Assembly (NCBI RefSeq): GCF_019734885.1
Contig: NZ_JAAXCM010000034.1
Location: forward strand, 1 to 64,000
Origin: Pseudocoprococcus catus
GTDB lineage: Bacteria; Bacillota; Clostridia; Lachnospirales; Lachnospiraceae
DNA length: 64,000 nucleotides
Reading direction: 5' to 3'
A model generated the notes under the pieces. The model was not told the origin of the DNA. It made no database searches and worked only from the letters and a program-made list of their open reading frames with translations. The translations under genes were made by a program, and so were the position numbers. Of this stretch, positions 1-8,224 are shown in pieces (within the stretch, counting starts at the first letter, position 1; the number at the start of each line of letters is the position of its first letter).

Positions 1-165
1 GAGAACGATTTGCAAGCTAACACTGAAACGTTAATGCAAATATGTACGGATACGTTAGTCCGGAATTTACGCCTATGAAGAGTACAAGAACCTGTGAGTA
101 GATAGATATTTATATCATCAAAAGCATACTCGTTGAAGTAGGAATGAAACATGGAAGTTTGTAAC
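1..165 (+). ncRNA. Possible 3' tail of an IS200/IS605 (TnpB) omega-RNA
   Basis: No intact gene lies in the first 197 bases. The stretch around 58-150 has the layout I associate with the 3' end of TnpB-linked guide RNAs in clostridia: GTCCGGAATTTACGCC near 58-73, AACCTGTGAGTAGATAG near 89-105, then TATATCATCAAAAGCAT and CGTTGAAGTAGGAATGAAAC near 131-150. The element body and any tnpB would lie before position 1. The similarity is recalled, not aligned. It could equally be an unrelated leader of the next gene. Confidence 0.35.
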
Positions 166-197
166 TTTTTATAAGTTTTCAGTAACGGTAACAGACA

Positions 198-1019
198 ATG
201 AGTACAACTGTGGATCAAACAAAAAATGCAATTTTGGTGGTAAGTTTTGGAACAAGCTATAATGACAGCCGTGAGAAGACAATTGGTGCAATTGAGCAAG
301 AAATTGCAGCGGCATTCCCCGGATGGTCTGTGCGCAGGGCTTTTACAAGCCGTATGATTATCCAAAAATTAAAAGAACGGGATGGTTACCATGTTGATAC
401 GATTGAAGAAGCACTTGACTGTGCTGTAAAGGATGGCATTCAGCGTCTGATCCTTCAGCCGACCCATTTAATGGATGGTAATGAATATATGAAAGTGGCA
501 GAAATGGCAGATGCATGGCAAACTAAGTTTGAATGCCTGGCCATAGGAGTGCCTCTTCTTTACAGTGAATCAGATATTCAATCCGTGATTCAGGTCATTA
601 CAGAAGATACAAAATCCTTTAATGACGGGCAGACGGCAATTTGTTTGATGGGGCATGGCAGTGATGCCGATGCGAATGTTATTTACAGCGATTTTCAACA
701 GAAACTTCGTGAGACATCCCACAGAAATTATTATATAGGAACCGTTGAAGCAGATCCGACATTAGAGCAGTTGTTGGAACAGGTGCAGTCAGGCGGCAAT
801 TATGAGAAAGTTCTGCTGCAGCCGCTGATGGTAGTTGCCGGTGATCATGCCAACAATGATATGGCCGGAGAAGAGGATGATTCATGGAAATCCACTTTTG
901 AAAAAGCCGGATATGACGTGACCTGTATTATCAAAGGGCTTGGGGAATTAGCAGGCATACGCCGAATCTATGTTCGTCATGTAGAGGATTGTATTGAAAG
1001 CTGTCTGAATGAACATTAG
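198..1019 (+). CDS. cbiK: Sirohydrochlorin cobaltochelatase (anaerobic type)
   Basis: Inserts cobalt into sirohydrochlorin (or its precorrin form) early in anaerobic cobalamin synthesis, in the cytoplasm. The 273-residue length fits the family. The N-terminus carries the CbiK signature AILVVSFGTSYNDSREKT. Histidines of the two metal-binding halves are visible at about residue 153 (LMGHGSD) and 217 (VAGDHANND), with a further conserved HLMDGNEY near 90. The ATG at 198 has only a weak ribosome site, so the start is less certain than the function. No other cobalamin gene occurs in the window, so it is either the end of a cluster lying upstream or a stand-alone copy. It could also serve another tetrapyrrole such as sirohaem. 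Confidence 0.88.
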   Translation: MSTTVDQTKNAILVVSFGTSYNDSREKTIGAIEQEIAAAFPGWSVRRAFTSRMIIQKLKERDGYHVDTIEEALDCAVKDGIQRLILQPTHLMDGNEYMKVAEMADAWQTKFECLAIGVPLLYSESDIQSVIQVITEDTKSFNDGQTAICLMGHGSDADANVIYSDFQQKLRETSHRNYYIGTVEADPTLEQLLEQVQSGGNYEKVLLQPLMVVAGDHANNDMAGEEDDSWKSTFEKAGYDVTCIIKGLGELAGIRRIYVRHVEDCIESCLNEH

Positions 1020-1087
1020 AGGCCAAATTATTCTGCTGTGTTTTCAGCAATGCCTCCGGTGAATGTTGATACTAAGTGTAACAAGGC

Positions 1088-1116
1088 TTGAAAATGATTT
1101 TGCCCTATGGTATCAT
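1088..1116 (+). promoter_or_regulatory. Sigma-A promoter for yqeY
   Basis: TTGAAA (1088-1093), 17-base spacer, TATCAT (1111-1116). Transcription would begin near 1123. This rules out the upstream in-frame ATG at 1107 as the start of yqeY, because it lies inside the promoter. Confidence 0.6.
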
Positions 1117-1151
1117 TAGAGGCAGGAATGAATGAAATGGAGGCTTTAATG

Positions 1152-1598
1152 ATGACAAAAGTAGATGTTGTAAGAGCAGAAATGGTCAAGGCAATGAAAG
1201 CCGGAGATAAGGAACGTAAGAATGCATTATCGATGCTGTTAAGCGCATTGAAGAATGCCACCATCGATAAGAGAAGCGATCTGACTGAAGAAGAAGCCGA
1301 TGTGATCGTCCGCAAGGAGATCAAGCAGACACAGGAGACACTGGATACAACACCGTCAGACCGTACAGATATTATTGAAGAATGCAGACTCCGTATTGCA
1401 GTTTATGAGGAATTTGTACCGAAGATGATGGAGGCTGATGCCATTGAGGCAGTGATCAAAGAGACACTTACTGAACTTGGTATTGAAGCGCCGACAGCAA
1501 AGGACAAGGGCAAGATTATGAAGGTTTTGATGCCTAAGGTTAAAGGCAAAGCAGACGGCAAGCTTGTCAATCAGCTGTTATCAGGTATGTTTGTATAG
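1152..1598 (+). CDS. yqeY: GatB/YqeY domain protein
   Basis: Small cytoplasmic protein of the YqeY family, related to the tRNA-binding tail domain of the amidotransferase subunit GatB; its exact role is not settled. I start it at 1152 (1149 is also possible): GGAGG at 1139-1143 is well placed, and the resulting 148 residues match the usual family length, unlike the longer reading from 1107. The family core is clear: a helical N-terminal half with VRKEIKQTQETL, and the C-terminal block GKIMKVLMPKVKGKADGKLV. It has its own promoter at 1088-1116 and a terminator at 1632-1667, so it appears monocistronic. Confidence 0.87.
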   Translation: MTKVDVVRAEMVKAMKAGDKERKNALSMLLSALKNATIDKRSDLTEEEADVIVRKEIKQTQETLDTTPSDRTDIIEECRLRIAVYEEFVPKMMEADAIEAVIKETLTELGIEAPTAKDKGKIMKVLMPKVKGKADGKLVNQLLSGMFV

Positions 1599-1631
1599 AT
1601 ATAAGCAGAGTACACATGCGTACACTCCTTG

Positions 1632-1667
1632 AAAATCCGCGGGTAAGTTCTTCTTACAGCGGGTTTT
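1632..1667 (+). terminator. Rho-independent terminator after yqeY
   Basis: AAAATCCGC pairs with GCGGGTTTT (one G-T pair), and GTAAG/CTTAC pair inside. The right arm ends in TTTT. It separates yqeY from ispF. Confidence 0.6.
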
Positions 1668-1690
1668 CTGCTATAAGGAGATTTTGCTGT

Positions 1691-1719
1691 TTGTTATGTG
1701 CAACGCAAGATGATAGAAT
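1691..1719 (+). promoter_or_regulatory. Promoter for the ispF operon
   Basis: TTGTTA (1691-1696), 17-base spacer, TAGAAT (1714-1719), about 50 bases before the ispF start. Confidence 0.5.
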
Positions 1720-1767
1720 TAAATGGCACAGCGAATTGAATAATACAGAGAACAGAAAGGACAGATT

Positions 1768-2328
1768 ATGAGAATAGGAATGGGATATGACGTACATCGT
1801 CTTGTACCTGATAGAGATTTAATCATCGGAGGCGTGAAGATACCCTATGAAAAAGGCTTGCTTGGTCACTCAGATGCAGATGTCATGCTGCACGCTGTGA
1901 TGGATGCACTGCTTGGCGCAGCTGCTCTTGGTGATATCGGCAAGCACTTTCCTGACACGGATCCTGCTTACAAAGGAATTTCCAGTGTCAAACTGTTGGA
2001 GCATGTAGGCAAACTGATTGAAGAGAAGGGCTATATTATCGGCAATATTGATGCGACAATTGTCGCGCAGAAACCGAAGATGGCTCCGCACATTCCGCAG
2101 ATGCGCCAAAATATTGCAAAGGCACTTAAGATTTCCGAAGATCAGATCAATGTGAAGGCAACGACAGAAGAAGGCCTTGGTTTTACCGGTGAGGGCGCCG
2201 GTATCTCATCTCAGGCCATCTGCCTGTTGGAAGAAATCGGCAATTTCGGTGGAAGAGATGTGATGTATGAGACTTCCTATGACCCATCAGCAGGTGGCTG
2301 TGCAGGCTGCTGCAGCTGCAGACAGTAG
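1768..2328 (+). CDS. ispF: 2-C-methyl-D-erythritol 2,4-cyclodiphosphate synthase with Cys-rich tail
   Basis: Forms the cyclic diphosphate of the non-mevalonate (MEP) isoprenoid pathway, releasing CMP. Metal ligands D8, H10 (YDVH) and H42 (VMLHAVMD) are present, with GHSDADV at 33-39, [13 protein letters not shown] near residues 132-144 and the usual trimer core. The protein is 186 residues, about 25-30 longer than typical IspF. The extra tail ends [12 protein letters not shown], a compact CxxCCxC cluster. The ribosome site GAAAGGA precedes the ATG. The next gene begins 7 bases after the stop, so they are likely co-transcribed. In Bacillus ispF also lies upstream of cysS-mrnC-rlmB, though ispD is not seen here. 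Confidence 0.92.
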   Translation: MRIGMGYDVHRLVPDRDLIIGGVKIPYEKGLLGHSDADVMLHAVMDALLGAAALGDIGKHFPDTDPAYKGISSVKLLEHVGKLIEEKGYIIGNIDATIVAQKPKMAPHIPQMRQNIAKALKISEDQINVKATTEEGLGFTGEGAGISSQAICLLEEIGNFGGRDVMYETSYDPSAGGCAGCCSCRQ

Positions 2329-2335
2329 GTGTGTC

Positions 2336-3253
2336 ATGAATTTTGAACATTTTATAAAAAAAGAAATGGAACCGCAGGATTATGATATTCTGCTTCCGTA
2401 TTTTAAGATGCGTTACTCCCATACATGTGAGAACATCCTTGTCAGCAATTTTATGTGGAAAGACTATTATCGTACCCATTATATCCGGGATGATCATGGA
2501 CTGATCTGGCTGATGGAAGTCGATGGTCAACCGGTGACTATGGTGCCTGTATGTGCCAAACAAGATCTGAAACATTATTTTGACGTGGCAGAGGCTTATT
2601 TTAATGAAGTTCTCCACAGTAAAATGACAGTATGTCTGGCCGACAAAGAGGCCGTTGAACTTCTTGATCTTGATCATGAGAAATATGACATTCTGGCTGT
2701 CCGTGATTATTATGATTATGTTTATGACGCCGAGAAACTGAGAACATTCAGTGGCAAAGCTTATCACAAAAAGAAGAATCATCTCAACGCATTTAAGAAA
2801 GCCTATGAGGGCCGATATGAATATCAAAGTCTTTCCTGCGGATGCCATCATGATGAAATTATGGCTTTTCTCAGGAAATGGGAAGCCCAGAGAGATCTTG
2901 AGGATCCTTTCCATCGCGATGAATATGAATTAAACGGAATAGATTATCTTTTATCCAATTGCGGTTATCTTGATTACAAAATGGGAGGTATTTATATTGA
3001 TGGTGAGCTGCAGGCTTTCAGCCTGGGTGTCTATGGCAAAGTGGAGAAGATGGCCGTTATCCATGTGGAAAAGGCTAATCCGGATATCCGCGGTCTGTAT
3101 CCGATGATCTGCCAGCAGTTTTTGTGCCATGAATTCCCGGATGCCGAACTTGTAAACCGTGAAGATGATATGGGGCTGGAAGGACTCCGTAAGTCCAAAA
3201 TGTCTTACAATCCGATCTATCTGGAAGAGAAATATGAAATCAGACAAAAGTAA
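2336..3253 (+). CDS. DUF2156 (phosphatidylglycerol lysyltransferase C-terminal-like) protein
   Basis: 305 residues, no membrane segment. It resembles the DUF2156/LPG_synthase_C acyltransferase fold (GNAT-like), which in MprF transfers aminoacyl groups to lipids; stand-alone soluble copies have no established substrate. The closing block VNREDDMGLEGLRKSKMSYN is the family hallmark. The start is taken at 2336, after TAGGTG, rather than an in-frame ATG at 2267 that lies inside ispF. The next gene overlaps its end by 20 bases, so the two are translationally coupled and may act together. A second DUF2156 gene lies at 31138. Function is inferred only at fold level. Confidence 0.72.
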   Translation: MNFEHFIKKEMEPQDYDILLPYFKMRYSHTCENILVSNFMWKDYYRTHYIRDDHGLIWLMEVDGQPVTMVPVCAKQDLKHYFDVAEAYFNEVLHSKMTVCLADKEAVELLDLDHEKYDILAVRDYYDYVYDAEKLRTFSGKAYHKKKNHLNAFKKAYEGRYEYQSLSCGCHHDEIMAFLRKWEAQRDLEDPFHRDEYELNGIDYLLSNCGYLDYKMGGIYIDGELQAFSLGVYGKVEKMAVIHVEKANPDIRGLYPMICQQFLCHEFPDAELVNREDDMGLEGLRKSKMSYNPIYLEEKYEIRQK

Positions 3254-4436
3254 TTTGACGGTCCGTTATGCCGATGGAAGGGATACGGATGCATTATATA
3301 AGCTGTGGAAAGAATGTTTCCATGATACAGATGCCTTTATGGCCTATTATTTTGACTACTATTTAAGAGATAACCGGATTCTTATATTGGCACAGGAAAA
3401 TCAGCTGAAATCTATGATCCATCTGAATCCGTATACATTATCCGTCTGCGAAAAGAAGGTCAACAGCCTATATGTTGTCGGCGTTGCCACAGATGCCGAC
3501 TTCAGACATCGCGGTGCCATGACACGGCTTTTGCAGCGGACTTTTTCCGACTGCTATGCCGGGAGAATACCTCTGATCTATCTGATGCCTGCGAATGAGG
3601 CTATTTATACACCCTTTCAATTTGCATACATTTACAGTCAGTATGTGGAAAAGAAAACGCATACGCCTTTTTCATCCATCCACAATGTTGATGCAGCAAT
3701 TGTGAGGGATATTTCCGCACATCCTGTTTCTGAGGAAGCAGAAAGGCAGCAGCTGGCAGACTGGTCTAATTCGCTGCTTTCACGTCATTATGATGTTTTT
3801 ACCTGGCGTGATGCCTATTATTTTGAAAGACTGCAGATGGAGAATCAGGCAGACGGCGGTGATTTACTGCTATTATCCGCCAATGGCAAACAGATCGGCT
3901 ATGTCTCTTATGCCTGCGAAGAAATCATGGAAATTCGCGAAATTTATTGTGAACCCGAATGGCAGTCTGCTGTTGGTCAATGGGTGCTTCAGGCATTCCG
4001 GGACAAAAAAGGAGAACTCCTGCCACTGGTTCAGGCACCTTTTATAGCCGATGCGGCGGATGTCCGCGGTATGAAACGTCCGATCATTATGGGGCGCATC
4101 ATTGATGCTGCAGGATGGATCAAATGTATGCCGATTCGGAATATTTCACTGGGTATAGCCATCAGGATCATCGATAGATGGATCCCGGAAAATGAAGGCA
4201 CATGGTATTGGCAGATAAGTCCGGAGGGCAATTCCTTTGAACGTACGGAAGAGCCATGGGACATTTACCTGGATATTGACACCTTTCTGCAATGGCTTTC
4301 AGGATACATTCCGGTGGATGAACTCATCCGGCAGCACCGGATTCTGCCGCGCACGGATTGGCAGGAAAACGACGCCATGCATACATTGGAACAGATTCCT
4401 GTCCTGCATGGTCTGATGATCAATGAAATCGTGTAG
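3234..4436 (+). CDS. GNAT N-acetyltransferase, Eis-like
   Basis: 400 residues starting inside the previous gene at ATG 3234 (GGAAGAGA just upstream). The N-terminal half is a GNAT domain with the acetyl-CoA loop region VVGVATDADFRHRGAMTRLL. A second GNAT-like domain and an SCP2-like C-terminal region fit the Eis architecture (enhanced intracellular survival family, typically about 400 residues). Eis proteins acetylate amines on aminoglycosides or proteins; the substrate here is unknown. Coupling to the DUF2156 gene suggests a shared small-molecule or aminoacyl modification task. A cysS promoter follows at 4465. Confidence 0.75.
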   Translation: MKSDKSNLTVRYADGRDTDALYKLWKECFHDTDAFMAYYFDYYLRDNRILILAQENQLKSMIHLNPYTLSVCEKKVNSLYVVGVATDADFRHRGAMTRLLQRTFSDCYAGRIPLIYLMPANEAIYTPFQFAYIYSQYVEKKTHTPFSSIHNVDAAIVRDISAHPVSEEAERQQLADWSNSLLSRHYDVFTWRDAYYFERLQMENQADGGDLLLLSANGKQIGYVSYACEEIMEIREIYCEPEWQSAVGQWVLQAFRDKKGELLPLVQAPFIADAADVRGMKRPIIMGRIIDAAGWIKCMPIRNISLGIAIRIIDRWIPENEGTWYWQISPEGNSFERTEEPWDIYLDIDTFLQWLSGYIPVDELIRQHRILPRTDWQENDAMHTLEQIPVLHGLMINEIV

Positions 4437-4464
4437 GCAGATGCCAATATCTGACATAAAGAGG

Positions 4465-4493
4465 TTGACAAACCTGCATTTTTTGCATAGACT
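4465..4493 (+). promoter_or_regulatory. Strong promoter for cysS-mrnC-rlmB
   Basis: Perfect TTGACA (4465-4470), 17-base spacer, TAGACT (4488-4493). No T-box leader is visible between it and cysS. Confidence 0.65.
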
Positions 4494-4530
4494 AAACTTC
4501 AGATAAATGCAATTATTTATGGAGGAAATC

Positions 4531-5931
4531 ATGAAAATATTCAATACATTAACGAGAAGAAAAGATGAATTTGTTCCCCTTGAAGAAGGAAAGGTGCGCA
4601 TGTATGTCTGTGGACCGACTGTATATAATTATATCCATATCGGCAATGCACGTCCGATGATCGTTTTCGACACTGTACGCCGTTATTTTGAATATAAGGG
4701 ATACGATGTGAATTATGTTTCCAACTTTACAGATGTAGATGACAAGATTATCAAAAAGGCCAATGAAGAGGGCGTTGATGCCTCTGTTATTTCAGAACGC
4801 TTTATCAAGGAAGCTCAGAAAGACATGGCAGATATGAATGTCAAGGAAGCAACCTATCATCCGAAGGCAACTGAGGAAATTGACGGTATGATCGATATGA
4901 TCCAGACATTGATCGACAAAGGTCATGCTTATCCTGTTGATGGAACAGTTTATTTCAGAACACGTTCTTTCAAGGATTACGGCAAGCTTTCCAAGAAGAA
5001 TATCGATGACCTTGAGGCAGGCCACAGAGAGATCAAGGTAAATGGTGAAGAGGGTAAGGAAGATCCACTGGATTTCGTTCTCTGGAAACCGAAGAAAGAA
5101 GGAGAACCATCCTGGCCATCACCATGGGGTGACGGTCGTCCGGGCTGGCACATTGAGTGCTCTGTCATGTCCAAGAAATATCTTGGCGAGCAGATTGATA
5201 TCCATGCCGGCGGTGAAGATCTGATATTCCCGCATCATGAGAATGAAATTGCACAGAGCGAAGCCTGCAATGATAAGGAATTTGCGCATTACTGGATGCA
5301 TAATGGTTTCCTGAATATTAATAATGTGAAGATGTCCAAATCTCTGGGCAACTTCTTTACAGTTCGTGAGATTGCAGAGAAATACGATTTGCAGGTGCTG
5401 CGTTTCTTCATGCTCAGCGCGCATTACAGAAGTCCTCTGAACTTCAGTGCTGAATTAATGGAAGCATCCCGCAATGGTCTGGAACGTATCCTGACGGCTA
5501 TTGATCGTCTGCGTACATTGAATCTTCAGGGCGATACATGCACAGAGGAAGAAAATGAGCAGATAAAGAGCTTTGATGCACTTGTTGCCAAATATGAAGC
5601 TGCCATGGAAGATGATTTTAATACAGCGGATGCTATTTCTGCTATTTTTGAAATGGTCAAAGCAGCCAACATTCATGTGACAGAAAATTCTACAGCTGCT
5701 TTCAGAGATCAGGTTCTGTCAGAAATCATCAAGTTATGTGATGTCCTCGGCATTAAAACTGAGAAGAAGGAAGAACTGCTGGATGACGAAATCCAGACAC
5801 TGATCGACGAACGCCAGGCAGCAAGAAAAGCAAAGAATTTTGCACGCGCGGATGAAATTCGTGACGAGCTGCTTGCAAAGGGCATCATTCTGAAGGATAC
5901 AAGAGAGGGTGTCAAATGGAGCAGAGCTTAG
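4531..5931 (+). CDS. cysS: Cysteinyl-tRNA synthetase
   Basis: Charges tRNA-Cys; class I synthetase, 466 residues as expected. Signatures: [20 protein letters not shown] (zinc-ligand Cys and HIGN), [14 protein letters not shown], the zinc and active-site block [15 protein letters not shown], and [10 protein letters not shown] as KMSKS loop. GGAGG at 4521-4525 selects ATG 4531 over the in-frame ATG at 4507. The gene is followed by mrnC with a 16-base overlap and then rlmB, the same order as in Bacillus. Confidence 0.96.
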   Translation: MKIFNTLTRRKDEFVPLEEGKVRMYVCGPTVYNYIHIGNARPMIVFDTVRRYFEYKGYDVNYVSNFTDVDDKIIKKANEEGVDASVISERFIKEAQKDMADMNVKEATYHPKATEEIDGMIDMIQTLIDKGHAYPVDGTVYFRTRSFKDYGKLSKKNIDDLEAGHREIKVNGEEGKEDPLDFVLWKPKKEGEPSWPSPWGDGRPGWHIECSVMSKKYLGEQIDIHAGGEDLIFPHHENEIAQSEACNDKEFAHYWMHNGFLNINNVKMSKSLGNFFTVREIAEKYDLQVLRFFMLSAHYRSPLNFSAELMEASRNGLERILTAIDRLRTLNLQGDTCTEEENEQIKSFDALVAKYEAAMEDDFNTADAISAIFEMVKAANIHVTENSTAAFRDQVLSEIIKLCDVLGIKTEKKEELLDDEIQTLIDERQAARKAKNFARADEIRDELLAKGIILKDTREGVKWSRA

Positions 5932-6359
5932 AATCCTTCGGATCATGGTTTCGTGAACTTTATCACCTGGATAAGCCGGATGTCAGAGAGTATTCTGCTC
6001 TGACACTGGCTTATATCGGTGATGCGGTTTATGAGATTATTATCCGTACTTATATTGTTGGCAAAGGCAATGCGCCTGTGGAACGTCTTCACAAACGTTC
6101 CAGCCGCCTTGTCAAAGCAGAAACACAGGCCAATCTGATCATGGCTATTGAAGATCAGCTGACAGAGGAGGAACATGCCGTTTACAAAAGAGGCCGCAAT
6201 GCCAAGTCTTATACAATGGCCAAAAATGCAACCATGTCTGACTACCGTAAGGCAACAGGGTGTGAGGCACTGGTTGGGTATCTTTATCTGACGGAGCGTT
6301 ATGAGCGACTGACTGAACTGATACACACCGGTCTTACAAAGCTGAATTTGATCAACTAA
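5916..6359 (+). CDS. mrnC: Mini-ribonuclease III
   Basis: Dimeric RNase III-like nuclease without a double-stranded RNA-binding domain; in Bacillus it matures the 3' and 5' ends of 23S rRNA. The 147 residues cover one RNase III domain. The catalytic block is [13 protein letters not shown], with a second acidic segment [10 protein letters not shown]. Its ATG overlaps the cysS stop region by 16 bases, implying coupling, and AGAGGGTG inside cysS serves as ribosome site. Confidence 0.92.
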   Translation: MEQSLESFGSWFRELYHLDKPDVREYSALTLAYIGDAVYEIIIRTYIVGKGNAPVERLHKRSSRLVKAETQANLIMAIEDQLTEEEHAVYKRGRNAKSYTMAKNATMSDYRKATGCEALVGYLYLTERYERLTELIHTGLTKLNLIN

Positions 6360-6414
6360 CCGTCTGTGCAGTCAATATACAGGCGATGTGCAATAAATGA
6401 AACGCGAGGTAAAT

Positions 6415-7158
6415 ATGGGATATACAGAATTAAAAATAGAAGGCAGAAACCCTGTCATCGAAGCCTACCGTTCAGGTAAAACCATTGACAAACTATTTGT
6501 ACTGGATGGATGTCAGGACGGCCCTGTCAAGACAATTACAAGAGAAGCAAGAAAACAGCATACCATCATCAGCTATGTATCAAAAGAACGTCTGGATCAG
6601 CTTTCCGAAACACATCATCATCAGGGAGTGATCGCTATTGCGGCAGCTTATGATTACGCCACAGTGGATGATATACTGGCCAAAGCCCGCGAAAAGGGTG
6701 AAGCACCATTTGTCTTCCTGCTGGATGGGATAGAAGATCCCCATAATCTTGGTGCGATCATCAGAACAGCGAATCTTGCCGGTGCCCATGGTGTCATCAT
6801 TCCGAAGCATCGTGCTGTAGGACTGACAGCCACTGTTGCAAGAACTTCTGCCGGTGCCCTCAATTTTACACCTGTTGCCAAAGTAACAAATCTTGGTGCA
6901 ACTATGGATGAACTTAAGAAAGAAGGCCTTTGGTTTGTCTGCGCAGATATGAAGGGTGAAATCATGTACCGCCAGAACCTGACAGGCCCAATCGGTCTTG
7001 TGATCGGCAATGAAGGGGAAGGTGTCAGCCGCCTTGTTCGTGAAAAATGTGACTTTACGGCATCCATTCCTATGAAAGGTGATATTGATTCTCTGAACGC
7101 TTCAGTGGCTGCAGGTGTACTGGCTTATGAGATTGTCAGACAGAGAATGGCAAAATAA
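6415..7158 (+). CDS. rlmB: 23S rRNA 2'-O-ribose methyltransferase, SpoU/TrmH family
   Basis: SAM-dependent SPOUT methyltransferase modifying a ribose in 23S rRNA. It has the N-terminal substrate-binding domain beginning KIEGRNPVIEAYRSGKTI, then the knot motifs FLLDGIEDPHNLGAIIRTAN, VIGNEGEGVS and IPMKGDIDSLNASVAAGVL. I prefer ATG 6415 (GAGGT at 6406-6410; 247 residues, near family norm) to the in-frame ATG at 6397. It is the last gene of the cysS operon here; the usual following genes (yacP, sigH) are missing and the accessory island begins 31 bases later. Confidence 0.92.
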   Translation: MGYTELKIEGRNPVIEAYRSGKTIDKLFVLDGCQDGPVKTITREARKQHTIISYVSKERLDQLSETHHHQGVIAIAAAYDYATVDDILAKAREKGEAPFVFLLDGIEDPHNLGAIIRTANLAGAHGVIIPKHRAVGLTATVARTSAGALNFTPVAKVTNLGATMDELKKEGLWFVCADMKGEIMYRQNLTGPIGLVIGNEGEGVSRLVREKCDFTASIPMKGDIDSLNASVAAGVLAYEIVRQRMAK

Positions 7159-7189
7159 ACATAACAATATGTAAAGGGGCTGAATAAAT

Positions 7190-8224
7190 ATGCCATTATT
7201 AAGTGTTATCATTCCAATTTATAATGCCAGAACATATATTGAAAAATGTATTAAAAGTATTATTAGACAAAGTTTCTGGGATTATGAATTGATTTTGGTA
7301 GATGACGGCTCTGTAGATGGTAGTGGTTATATTTGTGATACGTATGCTGAACAGGATAACAGGATAAATGTTATTCATCAATTGAATCAAGGTGTTTCAG
7401 CAGCACGTAATGCAGGGGTGGAAGCTGCATCGGGGCGATATGTATGTTTTGTAGATGCAGACGACTGGATTGAACCAGATTTATTCAAAATTTGTATTGA
7501 TACAATTGAGTCAAACGGTGCGGATATCCTGCATCATGGGATGACACGTTCTATTTGGAAAAATGGAGAGGAAGTATCCTCATCTAAAAAATATATTATT
7601 TCCGATTCAGTATGCCTTACAAAAGAACAATTAGGTGAACGTATACAGGATATGTATAGCTCTGTAAGCGTAAATGTTTTTAATTATATATATAAACGGG
7701 AATTGTTGCGGAATATACGTTTTGATACAAGAATGCCATATTCAGAGGATAATGTATTTGCAATGCAGGTCTTAAGAAATACGAATGTATATTATTTCTT
7801 GAATAACTATGGTTATCATTACAATGTTCGTGCGGGCTCAGCTGCATATAAATGGCAGCCTAAAATGATAGCTTGCTATATGAAAACTTTTTCGGCCATA
7901 CAAGTTTTTTTAAGATCACTTAATATTACTAAAAAGGAAGAACATGAGTTAGTGGCAGATAAAGTTATTAATGGATACGCATCTCTTGTGTATAATCTGT
8001 GTTTGCCAACTTGCACATTAAAATATAAGGAAAAGTTAAATGTCATGCGATGTGGCCGACGACTATTTAAGGTTGATCAGTATAAGAAATATTATCATTT
8101 AGAAAAACAAAGTTTGTTCGATAAGGCTAAAACAATACTAACTTTTTGCCATATGGAATGTTTTTTAATCCTTTTTGGAAGTATTTATCTAGGAGGGTTT
8201 ACAAATGACAAAGCAAAAAATTGA
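7190..8224 (+). CDS. Glycosyltransferase family 2 (GT-A)
   Basis: 344 residues. The N-terminal GT-A domain shows LLSVIIPIYNARTYIEKCIK, the nucleotide-binding VDDGSVDGS, QGVSAARNAGV and the metal-binding DADDWIEPD. It transfers a sugar from a nucleotide donor; acceptor unknown. The gene is visibly richer in A and T than rlmB before it and shares a 20-base overlap with the Stealth gene after it, so the two form an acquired cell-surface pair. AAAGGGG lies ahead of the ATG. The region downstream of residue 200 is typical for capsule and teichoic-type GT2 enzymes. Confidence 0.85.
   Translation: MPLLSVIIPIYNARTYIEKCIKSIIRQSFWDYELILVDDGSVDGSGYICDTYAEQDNRINVIHQLNQGVSAARNAGVEAASGRYVCFVDADDWIEPDLFKICIDTIESNGADILHHGMTRSIWKNGEEVSSSKKYIISDSVCLTKEQLGERIQDMYSSVSVNVFNYIYKRELLRNIRFDTRMPYSEDNVFAMQVLRNTNVYYFLNNYGYHYNVRAGSAAYKWQPKMIACYMKTFSAIQVFLRSLNITKKEEHELVADKVINGYASLVYNLCLPTCTLKYKEKLNVMRCGRRLFKVDQYKKYYHLEKQSLFDKAKTILTFCHMECFLILFGSIYLGGFTNDKAKN

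Noticed and set aside
1-197. Cobalamin riboswitch before cbiK
   Set aside because: No B12-box (GCCACTG-type) motif is visible; the motifs present look more like a transposon RNA tail.
1107-1148. Upstream start of yqeY adding 14-15 residues
   Set aside because: It falls inside the TTGAAA/TATCAT promoter, and the later ATG has GGAGG and gives the family length.
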